From Penium margaritaceum (lineage: Eukaryota > Streptophyta > Zygnematophyceae > Desmidiales > Peniaceae): a stretch of DNA of 22,490 nt. Shown here one piece after another: positions 1-10,239 of the stretch. The position numbers were made by a program, and so were the translations under genes. Under the pieces are notes generated by a model, which was not told where the DNA came from, searched no databases, and worked only from the letters and a program-made list of their open reading frames with translations. The stretch is from the NCBI GenBank assembly GCA_023375785.1, contig SZWC01001532.1:1-22490 (forward strand). The letters are read 5' to 3'. How positions within the stretch are numbered: the stretch's first letter is position 1; every line of letters starts with the position of its first letter.

Positions 1-1560
1 TTTCAGTGAATTCGATTTTGCCTAAGATATTCCGTTGACAATGTTTTCTGTCGTCATGTCATATGTGTTATAGGTTTGAGTCAAACGTAGGTCAGTTTGA
101 CTTTTTTTGTTCATTATTCTACTTGCGTTAAAACTCCTTATCATGCCTCCCGACTTATAGCTCACCATTGTTGCTTTTTCAGCTTCCCCGCCGCCAGGGA
201 TTTCCAACAAAGTTTATGATTCTAGCGAAGTGGCTAGTGCACAGCTAGAGTGCTTGTCAAATTGGCAGATAAGAAAAATAGAATGCATGGAGAGTCAACA
301 TATCGATCCTCATGATGAGAAATGATTAAAAGCGTTCTTGACCAAACAATCGATATTGGTCAACGGCGCAACGTCATTGTTTGGCCACAAAATCCAAGTC
401 ACAAGTGTCGTGTAGTGACATCCAAACTACCCATTAGGCGAGGCTTCATACGGACTGAAAAGCGATAGACGGAAAATTCTTTTCGGACGTCCAGACCGCT
501 TGCCATTGTAGACGGCAGAAACTACGAGTAGGAAGGACATGTTGCGCTATACAGAAAGTAGATGACTCATGATGACTAAGTGTAGAGGATACAGTATCTG
601 GAGGAATTAGGGACATCAGATGAATTTTATAGAGAATTACTTGGACTTTGATGAAAAGTATTGACAATGTCAAGCACACATGAACAATTGCAAGAAAACA
701 ATGTGAAGTTTTTGGAGTCTTGGGAGCTCAAGTAGAGTAAGGCATACGACGGTTCCTTATGATTGGTCGCATTGAGAAACTCAATTGAAAATTTAGGGAT
801 ACTGCATATTGTCAAAATGCATCATTATAAAAGCCCAACGTTGTCGAGAAGTCAATCAAACATAAATGAAACGTTCATACAGTTTACGCCAATACGTTTT
901 TTCAATCCAAAAAGTGGTAAAAAAATTGGAACCTTCCGGAATCGAATAGTGGAGGTTAGGAGAAGTGGCCAAAACTCCCTAGGAGAATAGAGAAATATTG
1001 AGTTTGATGTACGATGGACTATGATTTTCACGACAAAAATGCCCACTTGATGGGTTTGTGGACTCCTGTGCGTGTGAGACGTTACACTTCCTCCATTTAA
1101 GCTGCACTGACACAACGCATTAGCCGACGCAAGCCATTCTTGCCTATGGTAGTCATTGACTAGATGATAGACATTGTTGAGGTTGTCATAGGGTTCTCAA
1201 ATATTGTGCACGGCTTTGTAGCCATGCTACTTGAAAACAAAGTTGGACGTCTTTTCATGATATCAATGTCCAAGGATGTTCCCAGTGACATGCTTATTAC
1301 CCTTATGTTGTTAATGGGATGGAAGGCACGCAAGTACCTCATGACTCTGTCAAGCACTTCAGTACAACATTAGAGCACACATGATGGACTATGCACTGAT
1401 GGCGTCTGAGCCGAGTGCAAGATTGGCACAAGCAAGATTCAACCTAGATGTGCTTGAGAGCTATTTTATTGTGATCACCTCAACTTGATTGGCTTCAATC
1501 TATAATAACATGGAACAACACATGACAACGGAATGCACCCATATACTCTTGTTGTTGATG
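1..1560. other. No recognisable gene; AT-rich unassigned sequence
   Basis: Both strands contain only short frames. The longest are a plus-strand frame at 763-990 (75 codons) and overlapping frames on both strands at 1160-1373 (69 plus, 65 minus). None has a motif I recognise, and the frames around them are full of stops. The stretch could be old transposon debris, but I cannot show that from the sequence. Confidence 0.4.
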
Positions 1561-1922
1561 TGGTTGGCTGTTGTATTAGTCGTGCATGCTTAGATCGGGT
1601 TGTTTATTAGATGACGCTGGGTTGCTGATCCTACAAAACCACACAACCTGGTCATCTTGCTCTGTGAAAAAACCGCCGGAGACATTGCTAACTAGTCCGG
1701 TTCAATCCCAGGGTGGCTTGGGGGCCCCATGTCGATTCTCTTTCATGTGTGGTCCACTGAACCGGTCTCCATTAGCTTGTTGCTCTATTACTCAAACTTG
1801 ACTAATGTACAAGCCATGTTTCTTACTAGCTAAGTCATGATCTTCTACTCCATTCCATGACGGTGCATGTGCATTCCTTTCTACAATGCAACGTCCCATG
1901 TTCTAGAATCCTTTCCTACCTC

Positions 1923-1935
1923 TTGGTATCAAAGT
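1923..1935 (+). other. Candidate LTR-retrotransposon primer binding site (initiator Met-tRNA)
   Basis: The bases TTGGTATCAAAGT match the usual plant primer binding site TTGGTATCAGAGC, the complement of the initiator Met-tRNA 3' end, except at two or three positions. About 60 bp downstream an ATG at 1997 opens a frame with a gag-like start (MANHHWV), which soon hits stops. An LTR should end just upstream of 1923, but the bases there (cctacc) lack a clean CA end and I could not pair that LTR with another copy in the window. The motif is short, so it could be chance. Confidence 0.45.
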
Positions 1936-1996
1936 CGAGAGGCCCGCACCTTCCAACCGCAAAAGGGGACTCTTCCCTCCCACTCCCGATTCGTTC

Positions 1997-3192
1997 ATGG
2001 CGAATCACCACTGGGTGCAATTACAATCAAGGTAGCGGTAGCTACTATATCTACAGATACTACCTTGCTAGTACCACGCAATTTGCAACCAATTACTTCA
2101 ATTGACCACTCATTTAGCAGTTTCTATCGTGGTAGAGGAAACCACTGCCACACCCATCCTCTTATTGCAGAACGTTCCTCAGCCCGCACCCACTCTCGCA
2201 CCAACAGACATAGCACTAGTAGTAGGCTGCTTCACATTGGTGGTGTCAGTCATTATCCTAGAAGTAGTCCAACGTCACGTGCATTTGCAAACATGTAGAA
2301 TACTGCCACTTTTCTCTTGAAAAGAGTAGCAGCAATAGTATTCATAGTGCTGGTAGCAACAATGGCTATAGTTGCAGTGGCCACAACAACATTCATTGCC
2401 ATTTCAGGCAACTCTATCCCTGAAATGAGCATGTCTTAACGAGGAAGTATCTTGGAACTATAGTTCACGGGCATCTACATCTGTTGCTGTACATTAGTGA
2501 CGTAAAATGATACCGCATCTACAATCCAACGTCATGCGTGTTTGCACGCACGTGTAATCTGCTACCACCGTTGTACTATTTCCAACAGCATTAGCGGGAT
2601 CACTAGTAGTGACACTGTCTGCCGCATCAAGTGCCTCTACACCATCTGGTGGCGTGTGTATCTGTACACACGTTGAAACTACCATTGCCACCTTGGTCTT
2701 AACAGCAGTGACAATAATAAGAACTAGAAGAATAACAGCAGATAAAACAACAAAATCAGTAGTGTTGTCCAAGCTCATGGCTACCGGTGCTTTAGCGTGA
2801 ACGACTGCGATAGCAGCCCTTACCCTTAGCCCTGTGAGCAAGCAGTCCGGTAAGGAAACTGGACGGCCAACAACCTGGCTTTGCCACCTGGCACGTACCC
2901 AAGCTCTACGTCCCTTACGGCCGCACGTGAGTGCTCAAACATCAAGGCAGAAGTGGAGTACTATGAAAGAAAATTGGAGCGTGAAAAATGATTGTATCTT
3001 TGCCCAGGTCATTATCCCGTCAAGAACTACAACCCGATAGATGACCATGTATTAGTGGATGCTGCCGACTACGCGACGCACTTCCAGATGGTCTTAGATG
3101 GTTCGCCAATGCCACAAAATGTGCTAGCTATGGGGCCTTTACATTATGAACGACCTCATAAATCTCCTAGAAAGCACACCCATTGTCCATAG
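1997..3192 (+). pseudogene. Decayed retroelement-like coding stretch, unidentified
   Basis: I do not recognise this protein. From the ATG at 1997 the frame begins MANHHWVQLQS and is interrupted at once by stops, then continues in the same frame as a Thr/Pro/Val/Ala-rich segment (about 2102-2317, including NVPQPAPTLAPT). Further on, in another frame at about 2870-3190, there is a more protein-like stretch that includes KAEVEYYERKLEREK, a charged segment that may form a coiled coil, then a stop and NPIDDHVLVDAADYATH. The lack of any long open frame and the switches of frame suggest an old pseudogene. Its position just after a primer-binding-site motif suggests a gag-like origin, which is inference. 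Confidence 0.3.
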
Positions 3193-3607
3193 AACGTGTT
3201 GGCATAGTCAGTGTGCACTATTTGCTAGGAAGACACATGTAACTCCGATAAAAACTCATAGATTCTGTCCTCCTTGCACCTCTACTTCACTAGCTGCCTC
3301 TTGTTGTGCATCAAATCCATTCTCACCCTCTAATACTCTCTGTCTTTGAGGCAACGCAGGTCTCTTGTACCTTTGTGACCTCCGTTTTTGCACCCTCTGT
3401 AGGTACAAGTCATGTACCTTCTAACTTGTGCGTAGGCAAAGTTTTTGAGACATACACAGCAGGCGGGAGTTTATCAATGTACTCTTGATCACTGTATCAA
3501 CATAGTCACCCACGTTGCTGATGCTGCCAACGTAGTAGTAGCAGCTATAGCAGCAGCAACCACGACACTCTCCATCATAGTGGGATCCATTCACACTTTA
3601 AGGGACA

Positions 3608-5279
3608 TTGACCTGCTCTGCTCCATCAACATTGACATCTAGCCATCATTTCCTTGTCCTTGTCTCTACAGCACTAGAAGTCTCAGCATTCTCAGCTTTG
3701 GTCATGACAGAGGTTGCGTGCCTCTTTGTATCTGCATCATTTACTTTGGCCGTCACTATAATGTGCGCCATAGCTACTTTTCCTCCTCTCTTCTCCCTTT
3801 TCCACCAGGCATGGCGATCGTGTCTCCTTACCCTCTGATCTCTTCTCTCTCGGCTTGGCATTTTTGTACATCCAGGTCCATTGCTTTGAAGTACAGCCCC
3901 AGGCTGATACACCTCTCATGTTCACTTTTCCACCTCCATAGGGGCGGAGGAGACTCTCCCGAGGTGTTTTTGGCAGAGTTGCGTACTTGGCAAAATACCA
4001 GTCAGCGACGAACAATACACTTCACGACATGCAGGGTTGTAGCATGAGCACTCTGCACTCCACAAAGCACTCATTATCAATCGTTGAGCCAAAAAACGCC
4101 TGCATTGCGAGCAAGACAATGAAGACACATCCTTAAAACAAATTCCTGACTTAGTCCTGAACCGCATGTAGCCCAAACTGCGCTTTGTTTCAGCCAGAGC
4201 CACTGTTGCTGGCATCAGTGTTGTCAATGTTGCTATTGCATTTTACACCACTCCTCCTTTTGCATCAAACACATCCGGCTCTACCCAGCCTGATCCCATC
4301 CCAAAATCCACCACAGCTGGCGTAGTTACAGCCAAAGCACTCACACTGCCTCTCCAATGTTAGTGCAACTTTGAGACACCAACACCAAAATTCACCTCTT
4401 ACCTTGCCTTTTCATCATGGGAAAACTATTTTACTGCATGGGCTCAGGGAGAATACCTCTGGGAATCCTACCATGAGCCTGATCCCTCCGTTATCCCTCT
4501 CTTTGACCCTGATGAGTCAGAGGCCTCCTATCTCTACTGTGAAACTTTTCTACTTGCTTGGGAAAATCTCTACAATCTCGTCCACCCTTCCTTTCATTAT
4601 GTCTAGGATGAGGCCAAGTGTGCTCCAGAAATTTGGATCAACATTCAAAAAGAGGAGTAGAAGCGACGTTGATCCACAATCACATGCCATGACAACCTCC
4701 ACTGTCTCCCACTCCCTAAGGAAAGGCCTTTTCATAGGTGTCAGGATGCCTGGGAGGAGGAGGACGACGAGGAAGAAGTAAAGGAGGAACCTAAAGACAA
4801 GGCTCCTCAAGTTTCTGCCGTAACACCACCTCGAGGAAGCATTACTGAAAGATACTATAGGAAATAAAACAATATTAAGGAGTAACAAAAACATTTCTAC
4901 AAACATCTACTTCTAGAATGCATCTGTGGGTTCGCTATCCCAGATTTCCTCCTCAAATGTCCAGAGTACTTTGGCAAGTGATGCTCCAATTCTACAGTAA
5001 AGCGTAAACAAGAACCACTAAACCAGGGAGCTAGGTACTGGCTCAGTTCTGTTATGAGACAAAGCCTACGTCAATTGCTCGACAAGCACCCCACTGACCT
5101 TGGAGAAATGCAGATAAACCTCCTTCAACATTATGAAGGCAAACAGCCTGACATTGGGAGGACCACTGCCCTTAACCCTCATCGGACTTATGGGGGCTGT
5201 TGGAAATAGGACTCCGAGGTTTTCTCTCTTATCAGAAAATGGTTCAGGTCCTGCACCATGGCATTTTGTGTCCACTGAT
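3608..5279 (+). pseudogene. Long stop-riddled coding frame, unidentified protein
   Basis: One plus-strand frame stays protein-like over about 557 codons with roughly 15 in-frame stops and no frame change that I could see. Recognisable texture includes HSALHKALIINR near 4050, an aromatic and acidic segment around 4400-4600 with WENYFTAWAQGEYLWESYH and PLFDPDESEASYLYC, a very acidic run DAWEEEDDEEEVKEEPKDK near 4750, and a Cys-containing segment CICGFAIPDFLLKCPEY near 4920. Near 5040-5180 it reads RYWLSSVMRQSLRQLL and then HPTDLGEMQINLLQHYEG. Several stops sit where one C-to-T change would turn Gln or Arg into a stop. I know no family that matches. It may be the gag or an extra gene of a non-autonomous retroelement that starts near 1923. 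Confidence 0.35.
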
Positions 5280-5730
5280 CGGTATCAGATCTTCATGTGT
5301 AAGTACTTGTAGCATCCTTCTTGAGATTTTATAACTCTATGTTTAGACGGATTTTGTGTTTGGATGCTTGTGTACAAACTTGCAACCAAAATAGTGATTT
5401 GGGCCAGTTTTAGGATAAAGGACATTGACGTGTGCGTCACCCGCCGTGTGCCACAGGAAGTATGTAAACTTTCTTGTCAGTTTCTATTCCTCTTTGCAAT
5501 ACTAAGGTATTGCAGCTTACGAGACTGTGTTCATCTCCTTAACCTAATCCTTCTTGTTTCTTCTACATGCTTGCTTACTAGTGCGTCACCTAATTGGATA
5601 ATGTCGCCACATTCTTGGCAGCAAGGCTAGGAAGCTTCCTAGTAGTCTCTGAAGAAGCCCACACAATAGTCTCCTCTCAATGACAAGCCATCATTCCATC
5701 ACCAGCGATGGATTCTTTGAACCAATATTG
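5280..5730. other. No gene seen; possible 3' untranslated part of a retroelement
   Basis: A plus-strand frame at 5364-5630 has no features I recognise. The stretch lies between the end of the decayed coding frame and a polypurine tract, so it could be the 3' untranslated part of a retroelement. Nothing in the sequence proves this. Confidence 0.25.
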
Positions 5731-5740
5731 CTTGAGGGGA
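5731..5740 (+). other. Candidate polypurine tract
   Basis: The bases CTTGAGGGGA lie directly before a TGTACA start, which is the usual arrangement of a polypurine tract next to a 3' LTR in plant LTR retrotransposons. The tract is short, so the call depends on the LTR-like features that follow. Confidence 0.4.
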
Positions 5741-6149
5741 TGTACAATTCGAGTGATGTGAGGTAGACCTTGACACTTTTCCAATAGCTACTTCAGTATT
5801 GGTGAAGCACAAAAAGTGCGTCCCAACGACCACACAACAATAGAAAGGGGAGGAGGAGGAGTAGGAGGAGTAGAAAAATGACACAATAAAGATGAATATG
5901 GAGAATAAGTAAAAAAAAGGGGGAAGAAGAAGAAGGAAAAGAATAAGAAGAATATAGCGTACAAGTCTTTGTCAGAAGGCTCGTACACAAATACTTTCTC
6001 CAAGTTTTGGGAAATTGGGGCTGACCTGTCACGTACTGGGTAGGATCTAGTTGGAATCTAGCCTAAATCCATCCTTCGCCTGGGGAATTGGAAAAAAGAG
6101 TGTCACGACGGAGAATCCATTGTGTCATTCCTCCACTCATAGTTTGACA
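5741..6149 (+). repeat. Candidate LTR (about 409 bp), partner not found
   Basis: The segment starts TGTACAATTC and ends TAGTTTGACA, giving the TGT...ACA ends typical of LTRs. A polypurine-like tract precedes it, and TTTGGTATC, resembling a Met-tRNA primer binding site, starts two bases after its end. It contains AATAAA near 5885, a possible poly(A) signal, and a purine-rich run at about 5847-5957. I could not find a second copy in the window. In particular, the 400 bp upstream of the other primer-site motif at 1923 do not resemble it. It may be a solo LTR, a 5' LTR of a lost element, or a coincidence of short motifs. Confidence 0.35.
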
Positions 6150-6150
6150 C

Positions 6151-6164
6151 TTTGGTATCGTGTC
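6151..6164 (+). other. Possible primer binding site after the candidate LTR
   Basis: TTTGGTATCGTGTC shares TTTGGTATC with the initiator Met-tRNA complement and then diverges. Its placement right after an ACA end makes it credible, but no gag or pol follows it. Confidence 0.3.
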
Positions 6165-7124
6165 CACCTGGCTAGGCCACGAGGACCAGTAGGGTATTAG
6201 GATGTATGTTTATGACTATGCCTTAAGACAACTACCGTTGTGCCACAAGTATTCGCAAAAAAAAATCTAAACCATTAAGATTTCAACTTTTCTGGGGTTT
6301 AGAAATCTATCCACTTAGGAAGTTTCAACTTCAAAGTGGCAAAAACATGTATGTTCATTGTGCTTGATGTTTAGTTCTTGTATGTGCATCTGTAAGTCTC
6401 TCGATCGCTCCTTCAATCGGATGAAAGGCGCAAGAGAGACAACAAGGATCTCTCATGCAAGGAGTTGGAGCTCGAAGTTAATGATCTGAGGCTTCCTCGT
6501 TTGACGTTTGGCCCCTTTGACCTAGACTTCATTCGTTCCTCCAGGGCTAGATTTAAACACGGTGCACATGAGCTAAGCACAAAAACAACAAAAAGTGACT
6601 GGATTTCTCATCAACTAGTCAGGCACTAAATTGCAAATGAATAATTTAGTGAATACTATTGGCAATACGGTATGTCCGTTTGTAGCACAGTTTGTCCCAG
6701 CAAAAACGGATGAGGCAACCATTCAACCTCTCCTCCTTGGGTTCTACACGTAGTCGTAAAATAGACAATGCCCATTACGTTGGCGTCGGAGCCAGAGCTT
6801 ATGTGAGAGAGAAAAAGTGCCGGACATACTCGGTCTTCAGATCTTGCCATTGACTGATAGCGTCAGCCATTGACGCAGTTTATGGTGGAAAAAAAAATGT
6901 TTGGACCGTTTATACAAATGCCACTTGAACAATGGAGAAGCTTTCCAGGTCCAAATATGGAGAACCGGGTGACCGAACGCCACCCAGGGTCATCCAGCCT
7001 TGAGCTCGCTATCGCTTGCTGAGAGCTCTGACGAGCGAAGAGCTCAAATTAGAAAACATGACGAGCAAATACCACCCAAAAACTGACAAGGAGCACGAGA
7101 GACAAGCCCCTGCTCTCTCTCGCC
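6165..7124. other. No recognisable gene
   Basis: Only short frames are present. A minus-strand frame at 6656-6850 has no known motif. Plus-strand codons around 6420-6540 look mildly protein-like (for example KELELEVNDLRLPRLTFGP) but are interrupted on both sides. I can assign nothing. Confidence 0.3.
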
Positions 7125-7885
7125 GGCACCAACAGCACCGAGGGGGACGACAGGGATGAGCTCCTTACCTCTCGTCCTTGGCACCAACAACGCCAAAGGT
7201 GAGAAGAGGAAAAGACCTTCCCTCTTACCCCCTCCCCACATGGGCCGATGGCCCAAGGAGGGAGGAAAGGGAACATCTCCCTTTCCCCCCTCCCTCTCAC
7301 TTGGGTTGAAGGCCCATGGGGGAGGAGAGGGAACGACCTCTCCTCTCCTTCTCCTCTCACATGGGCCGATGGCCCATGGGGGAGTAGAGGGGAAGATCTC
7401 CCCTCTTCCCTCCTCTCACAAGGGACGACGGCCCCTGAGGGAGGAGAGGGACAACCTCCGTCCTACCCCCCTCTAACCTGGACTGACAACCCATGGGGGA
7501 AGAGAGGGGATGATCTCCCCTCCCCTCCTCCTGTTTCTAACGTGAGCCAATGGCCCATGCCGGAAGAGAGGGGACGACCTCCCCTCTCCTCCCCCCCTCT
7601 CACATGGGCCGACGTCCCATGATGGAGGAGAGGGGGGATCTCCCTCTCCCCCCTTTCCTCACTTGGACCGACGGTCCGAGATGAAGGGAGAGGGAACGTA
7701 TCCCCCTTCCTCCTTCCTCTCAATTGGGCCGATGGCCGAGGGGGGAGAGAGGGAACGACCTCCCCTCACCCCCCCAGTCACGTGGGCCGATGGCCCATGG
7801 GGGAAGAGGAGCCGTCTTTCCCATCCTTTGCCCCTACGCAGGCCGACAGCGCGAGGGGGAAGAGAGGGGGTAATTCTCTGCAAGA
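7125..7885. repeat. Minisatellite, about 59-bp unit, 11 clear copies plus 2 decayed ones
   Basis: Eleven tandem units run from 7237 to about 7885 and average 59 bp. The core of a unit is TGGGCCGATGGCCCA, a perfect 6-bp inverted repeat with a 3-base loop. A purine run follows (gggggaggagaggg), then a short spacer such as acgac, then a matching pyrimidine run (ctcccctctcc), so each unit can form a second hairpin. Two diverged units beginning GGCACCAACA at 7125 and 7180 have nearly the same period (55 and 57 bp) and look like decayed edge copies. Because the unit is close to 60 bp, forward and reverse frames stay open for many units and give a repeating 20-residue pattern (for example PLTWADGPWGSRGEDLP). 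I take those frames as by-products of the repeat. Confidence 0.9.
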
Positions 7886-8281
7886 ATGGAGAGGAGGAGG
7901 TTTATTCCCTCCTTCTACCCCCATACACACAAATAGAACAAAGATATTGTTTCTTCCCGATATTGATGTACACGATTGTTGGAGCAGGTCATGAGGACAT
8001 GACAAGCACCAGATTCCAAAATCAAATCCCTATGACAAAACTAATCTTTTTTTGTGTTACATTGCAACCCTATTGTGGTCGCTTTTAGGGTGTGTGGCTG
8101 CTTATTCATGTAGCAGATCGTGCGCTAAGCACGTCCTGTAGTATCAACTGGCAGGACCCATGGGTGTCCCAAGCAAAAAAGGGTGATGGACAAAACGTGC
8201 AAACCAACTATCCCACATTCTGATTCATACACCGGATCCCAGGAGCACAACGTCGAGAGCCACTCGCAACTTTTCCTGAAA

Positions 8282-8286
<5 letters not shown>

Positions 8287-8370
<84 letters not shown>
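8287..8370. repeat. Microsatellite (TC)42
   Basis: An uninterrupted run of 42 TC dinucleotides. Such long pure runs are typical of plant genomes, are length-variable, and are error-prone in assembly. Confidence 0.98.
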
Positions 8371-8374
<4 letters not shown>

Positions 8375-8504
8375 CTTCAACCTCCTTACTTCCATAAATC
8401 CCTAGACCAGGTAAAAGGGGTGAATCTTGAAACTATGAAAGGAGTAAAATATAAAGACTGTAAATCATCACTTAAAAAAAAAACCAGGGGTTTGTTTCAT
8501 CAAT

Positions 8505-8615
8505 TGTTATGCATATGGGCATGGATATGGTAATAGATATGTGTTTGTGTTTGGACATGGCTGTGTATATGGATATGGAAATGGATTTGTTTTGAACATA
8601 GATATGGCAATGAAG
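8505..8615 (+). repeat. Degenerate ATGG/GGATAT-rich low-complexity tract
   Basis: The motif GGATATGG and variants (GGCATGG, GGACATGG, GGAAATGG) recur at roughly 6-12 bp spacing across about 110 bp. It looks like an old simple repeat that has accumulated substitutions. Confidence 0.6.
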
Positions 8616-8665
8616 AATAAATTAATTATTCTAGCCATAAATGAACACATTACATAACATTGAAT

Positions 8666-9278
8666 TCATATGTTTTTTCTAGGGAATGACAATGTTACTA
8701 TGTAACTCGTTGCACACTTTGTATAAAGCGTTGACGCCTTGTTTCCAAAACACCTCCTATTTTGGAACCTTGCTGGCTCCACACAAAACAGAGGATAGTT
8801 CCTTTGTTTGGCATCTGTTTTAGGCGCCATAAGAACCAGTTGAAGGCTCAGACCTAGGTCCAAAATTTGCATCCAATGAAAAAATCCTTGAAAGACCACT
8901 TGGTGACACTAGCATGAGAGGCGACCATGGTTTCCTTGGCTGACGCTGGAGTTTGGCCTTGTGGGTCATACGTTCACCGACATAAAAAAGAATCAATAGC
9001 TCTAGTTTAGCTACATAAACCTGCTGCTCCACTTGAATGCTTGGAGGCATTCAATTGAAAAAAATGGGAAATCGACCATTTTTCATGTAATGTTTGAAAA
9101 TCGCTAAAAAACATAAGGAAAACTGACAGCTCTTTATGTCGTGAACGGATTTCACTTTGAAATGTTCCAACGTGAGAAATTGATCACTGAAAATGTCAAA
9201 ATAAGAAGGAAGCAACCTCAAAGCTGAGGATTCTTCCGGAGAAAATCCAGAAGGGGTGACCGTTGAAAGGCACTGCAC
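8666..9278 (-). pseudogene. Unidentified minus-strand frame with one stop and one frameshift
   Basis: Starting at 9278, a frame of 75 codons ends in a stop and is followed, in the same frame and without a gap, by an ATG and 76 further codons to 8820. A shift of frame near 8830 would extend the reading to 8666 (APKTDAKQRNYPLFCVEP and onward). The first half contains SYFDIFSDQFLTLEHFKV and the second MTHKAKLQRQPRKPW. I recognise no family. It may be an exon remnant, a transposon fragment or chance. The single stop in about 150 codons is what makes it worth listing. Confidence 0.25.
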
Positions 9279-9330
9279 GGCTCAACACAGGTTGTACAGT
9301 CGGGTTGGACTAGTCCAGAAAAAAACTCGT

Positions 9331-9357
9331 CATACGGCTTATGGCATACGGCTTATG
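9331..9357. repeat. Short tandem repeat of CATACGGCTTATG
   Basis: The 13-base unit CATACGGCTTATG occurs twice, separated by one base. No function is apparent. Confidence 0.8.
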
Positions 9358-9617
9358 TCATAGGTGAAAACTGCATCGGTAACATGGATGTCAATGGCAC
9401 CCTATTGCTATTACCAGATTTCTTGCGGCACACCACTGAATCAAAGCATACAATCAATACACAGGTTAGTTTTACCGGCAAGTGCGTGGAGAGAAAAATC
9501 TGAAGCACAAAGCACATCCAACACATGACGTTTGAAAGATGTCACAAAAAACTTGAGAATGGTCACACTGTCTAATTCTTCGAAGTGAGAATCGATGTGT
9601 AGAATGTGTACAAACAA

Positions 9618-9938
9618 TTACACATGGCTGTGGTGAAAAGATGAATGCCCGAATGGCATAGCAAAAAGAGAGCACTCTGAGTCGTTGCCGGCAGTGACGA
9701 CCATTTGAAGTTCATAACCTGGTCTCTGCCGAAAGAAGAATAAACAAATATGTATCTGATACAACACCAATTTCCTCAAACATGGACCTTGTGAATGGTG
9801 AATGGATTTCCCCGTATCCACAGCTAGAACCTGCTGAGAAACCCAAGTAGGTTCAAGGCAGGATTCCAAACCATGCACAACTTGCATGATTGGGAGAAGA
9901 TCAACGGGTATGATCCCAGTTCCAAGTTCAACCTGCAT
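9618..9938 (-). CDS. Unidentified frame of 106 codons
   Basis: The frame starts MQVELGTGIIPVDLLPIMQ and is open to 9618. It has no motif, signal peptide or membrane segment that I can name, apart from a short hydrophobic run (ICLFFF). There are no supporting signals up- or downstream. A 106-codon frame in sequence of this composition can occur by chance, so I give it little weight. Confidence 0.12.
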   Translation of the reverse strand: MQVELGTGIIPVDLLPIMQVVHGLESCLEPTWVSQQVLAVDTGKSIHHSQGPCLRKLVLYQIHICLFFFRQRPGYELQMVVTAGNDSECSLFAMPFGHSSFHHSHV

Positions 9939-9959
9939 TTTGACAGATCAAGGTATGTG

Positions 9960-10011
9960 GTTCATGCCATTGTACATTGGTTGCGTCCAATTGGGTACAC
10001 AATGCATGAAC
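9960..10011 (+). other. Imperfect inverted repeat (hairpin)
   Basis: The arm gttcatgccattgtacattg at 9960 pairs imperfectly with the segment ending at 10011 (ccaattgggtacacaatgca then tgaac), with a loop of about 6 bases. AATAAA follows at about 10030. It could be an unassigned hairpin RNA, a remnant of a small inverted-repeat element, or chance. Confidence 0.45.
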
Positions 10012-10239
10012 AACGTGTATGACATGCACAATAAACTTTATTAATAATTGGTAGTATGTTGATTACGACATCAAGCTAAAGCAAGTATGAAATGGCAAGT
10101 AATCACAACTGTTTTTGTGTGGGTGAAATTCAATAAAACTGATATCAGTTGATGTTGTTACGGATATGAGTTGATGTCTTGGATACAAATAGCACCACCG
10201 GAATATCACACAAGTCATTTGATAGGTGTACAGATTTTT

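Noticed and set aside
1696..1706. GGTTCAATCCC, resembling a tRNA or SINE B box
   Set aside because: I could not find a matching A box or a foldable tRNA body at the right distance.
1867..2298. Plus-strand open frame of 143 codons
   Set aside because: It begins upstream of the primer-site motif and runs through it. It is rich in Ser, Arg and His without a motif, and the gag-like ATG at 1997 lies in a different frame.
4550..4906. Minus-strand open frame of 118 codons with hydrophobic, membrane-like runs
   Set aside because: It is antisense to the acidic, stop-broken coding strip at 3608-5279; the Leu/Phe/Val richness follows from complementing Glu/Asp/Lys codons.
7044..7883. Several open frames on both strands across the minisatellite
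   Set aside because: The 59-60 bp repeat lacks stops in several frames, so open frames appear on both strands without selection.
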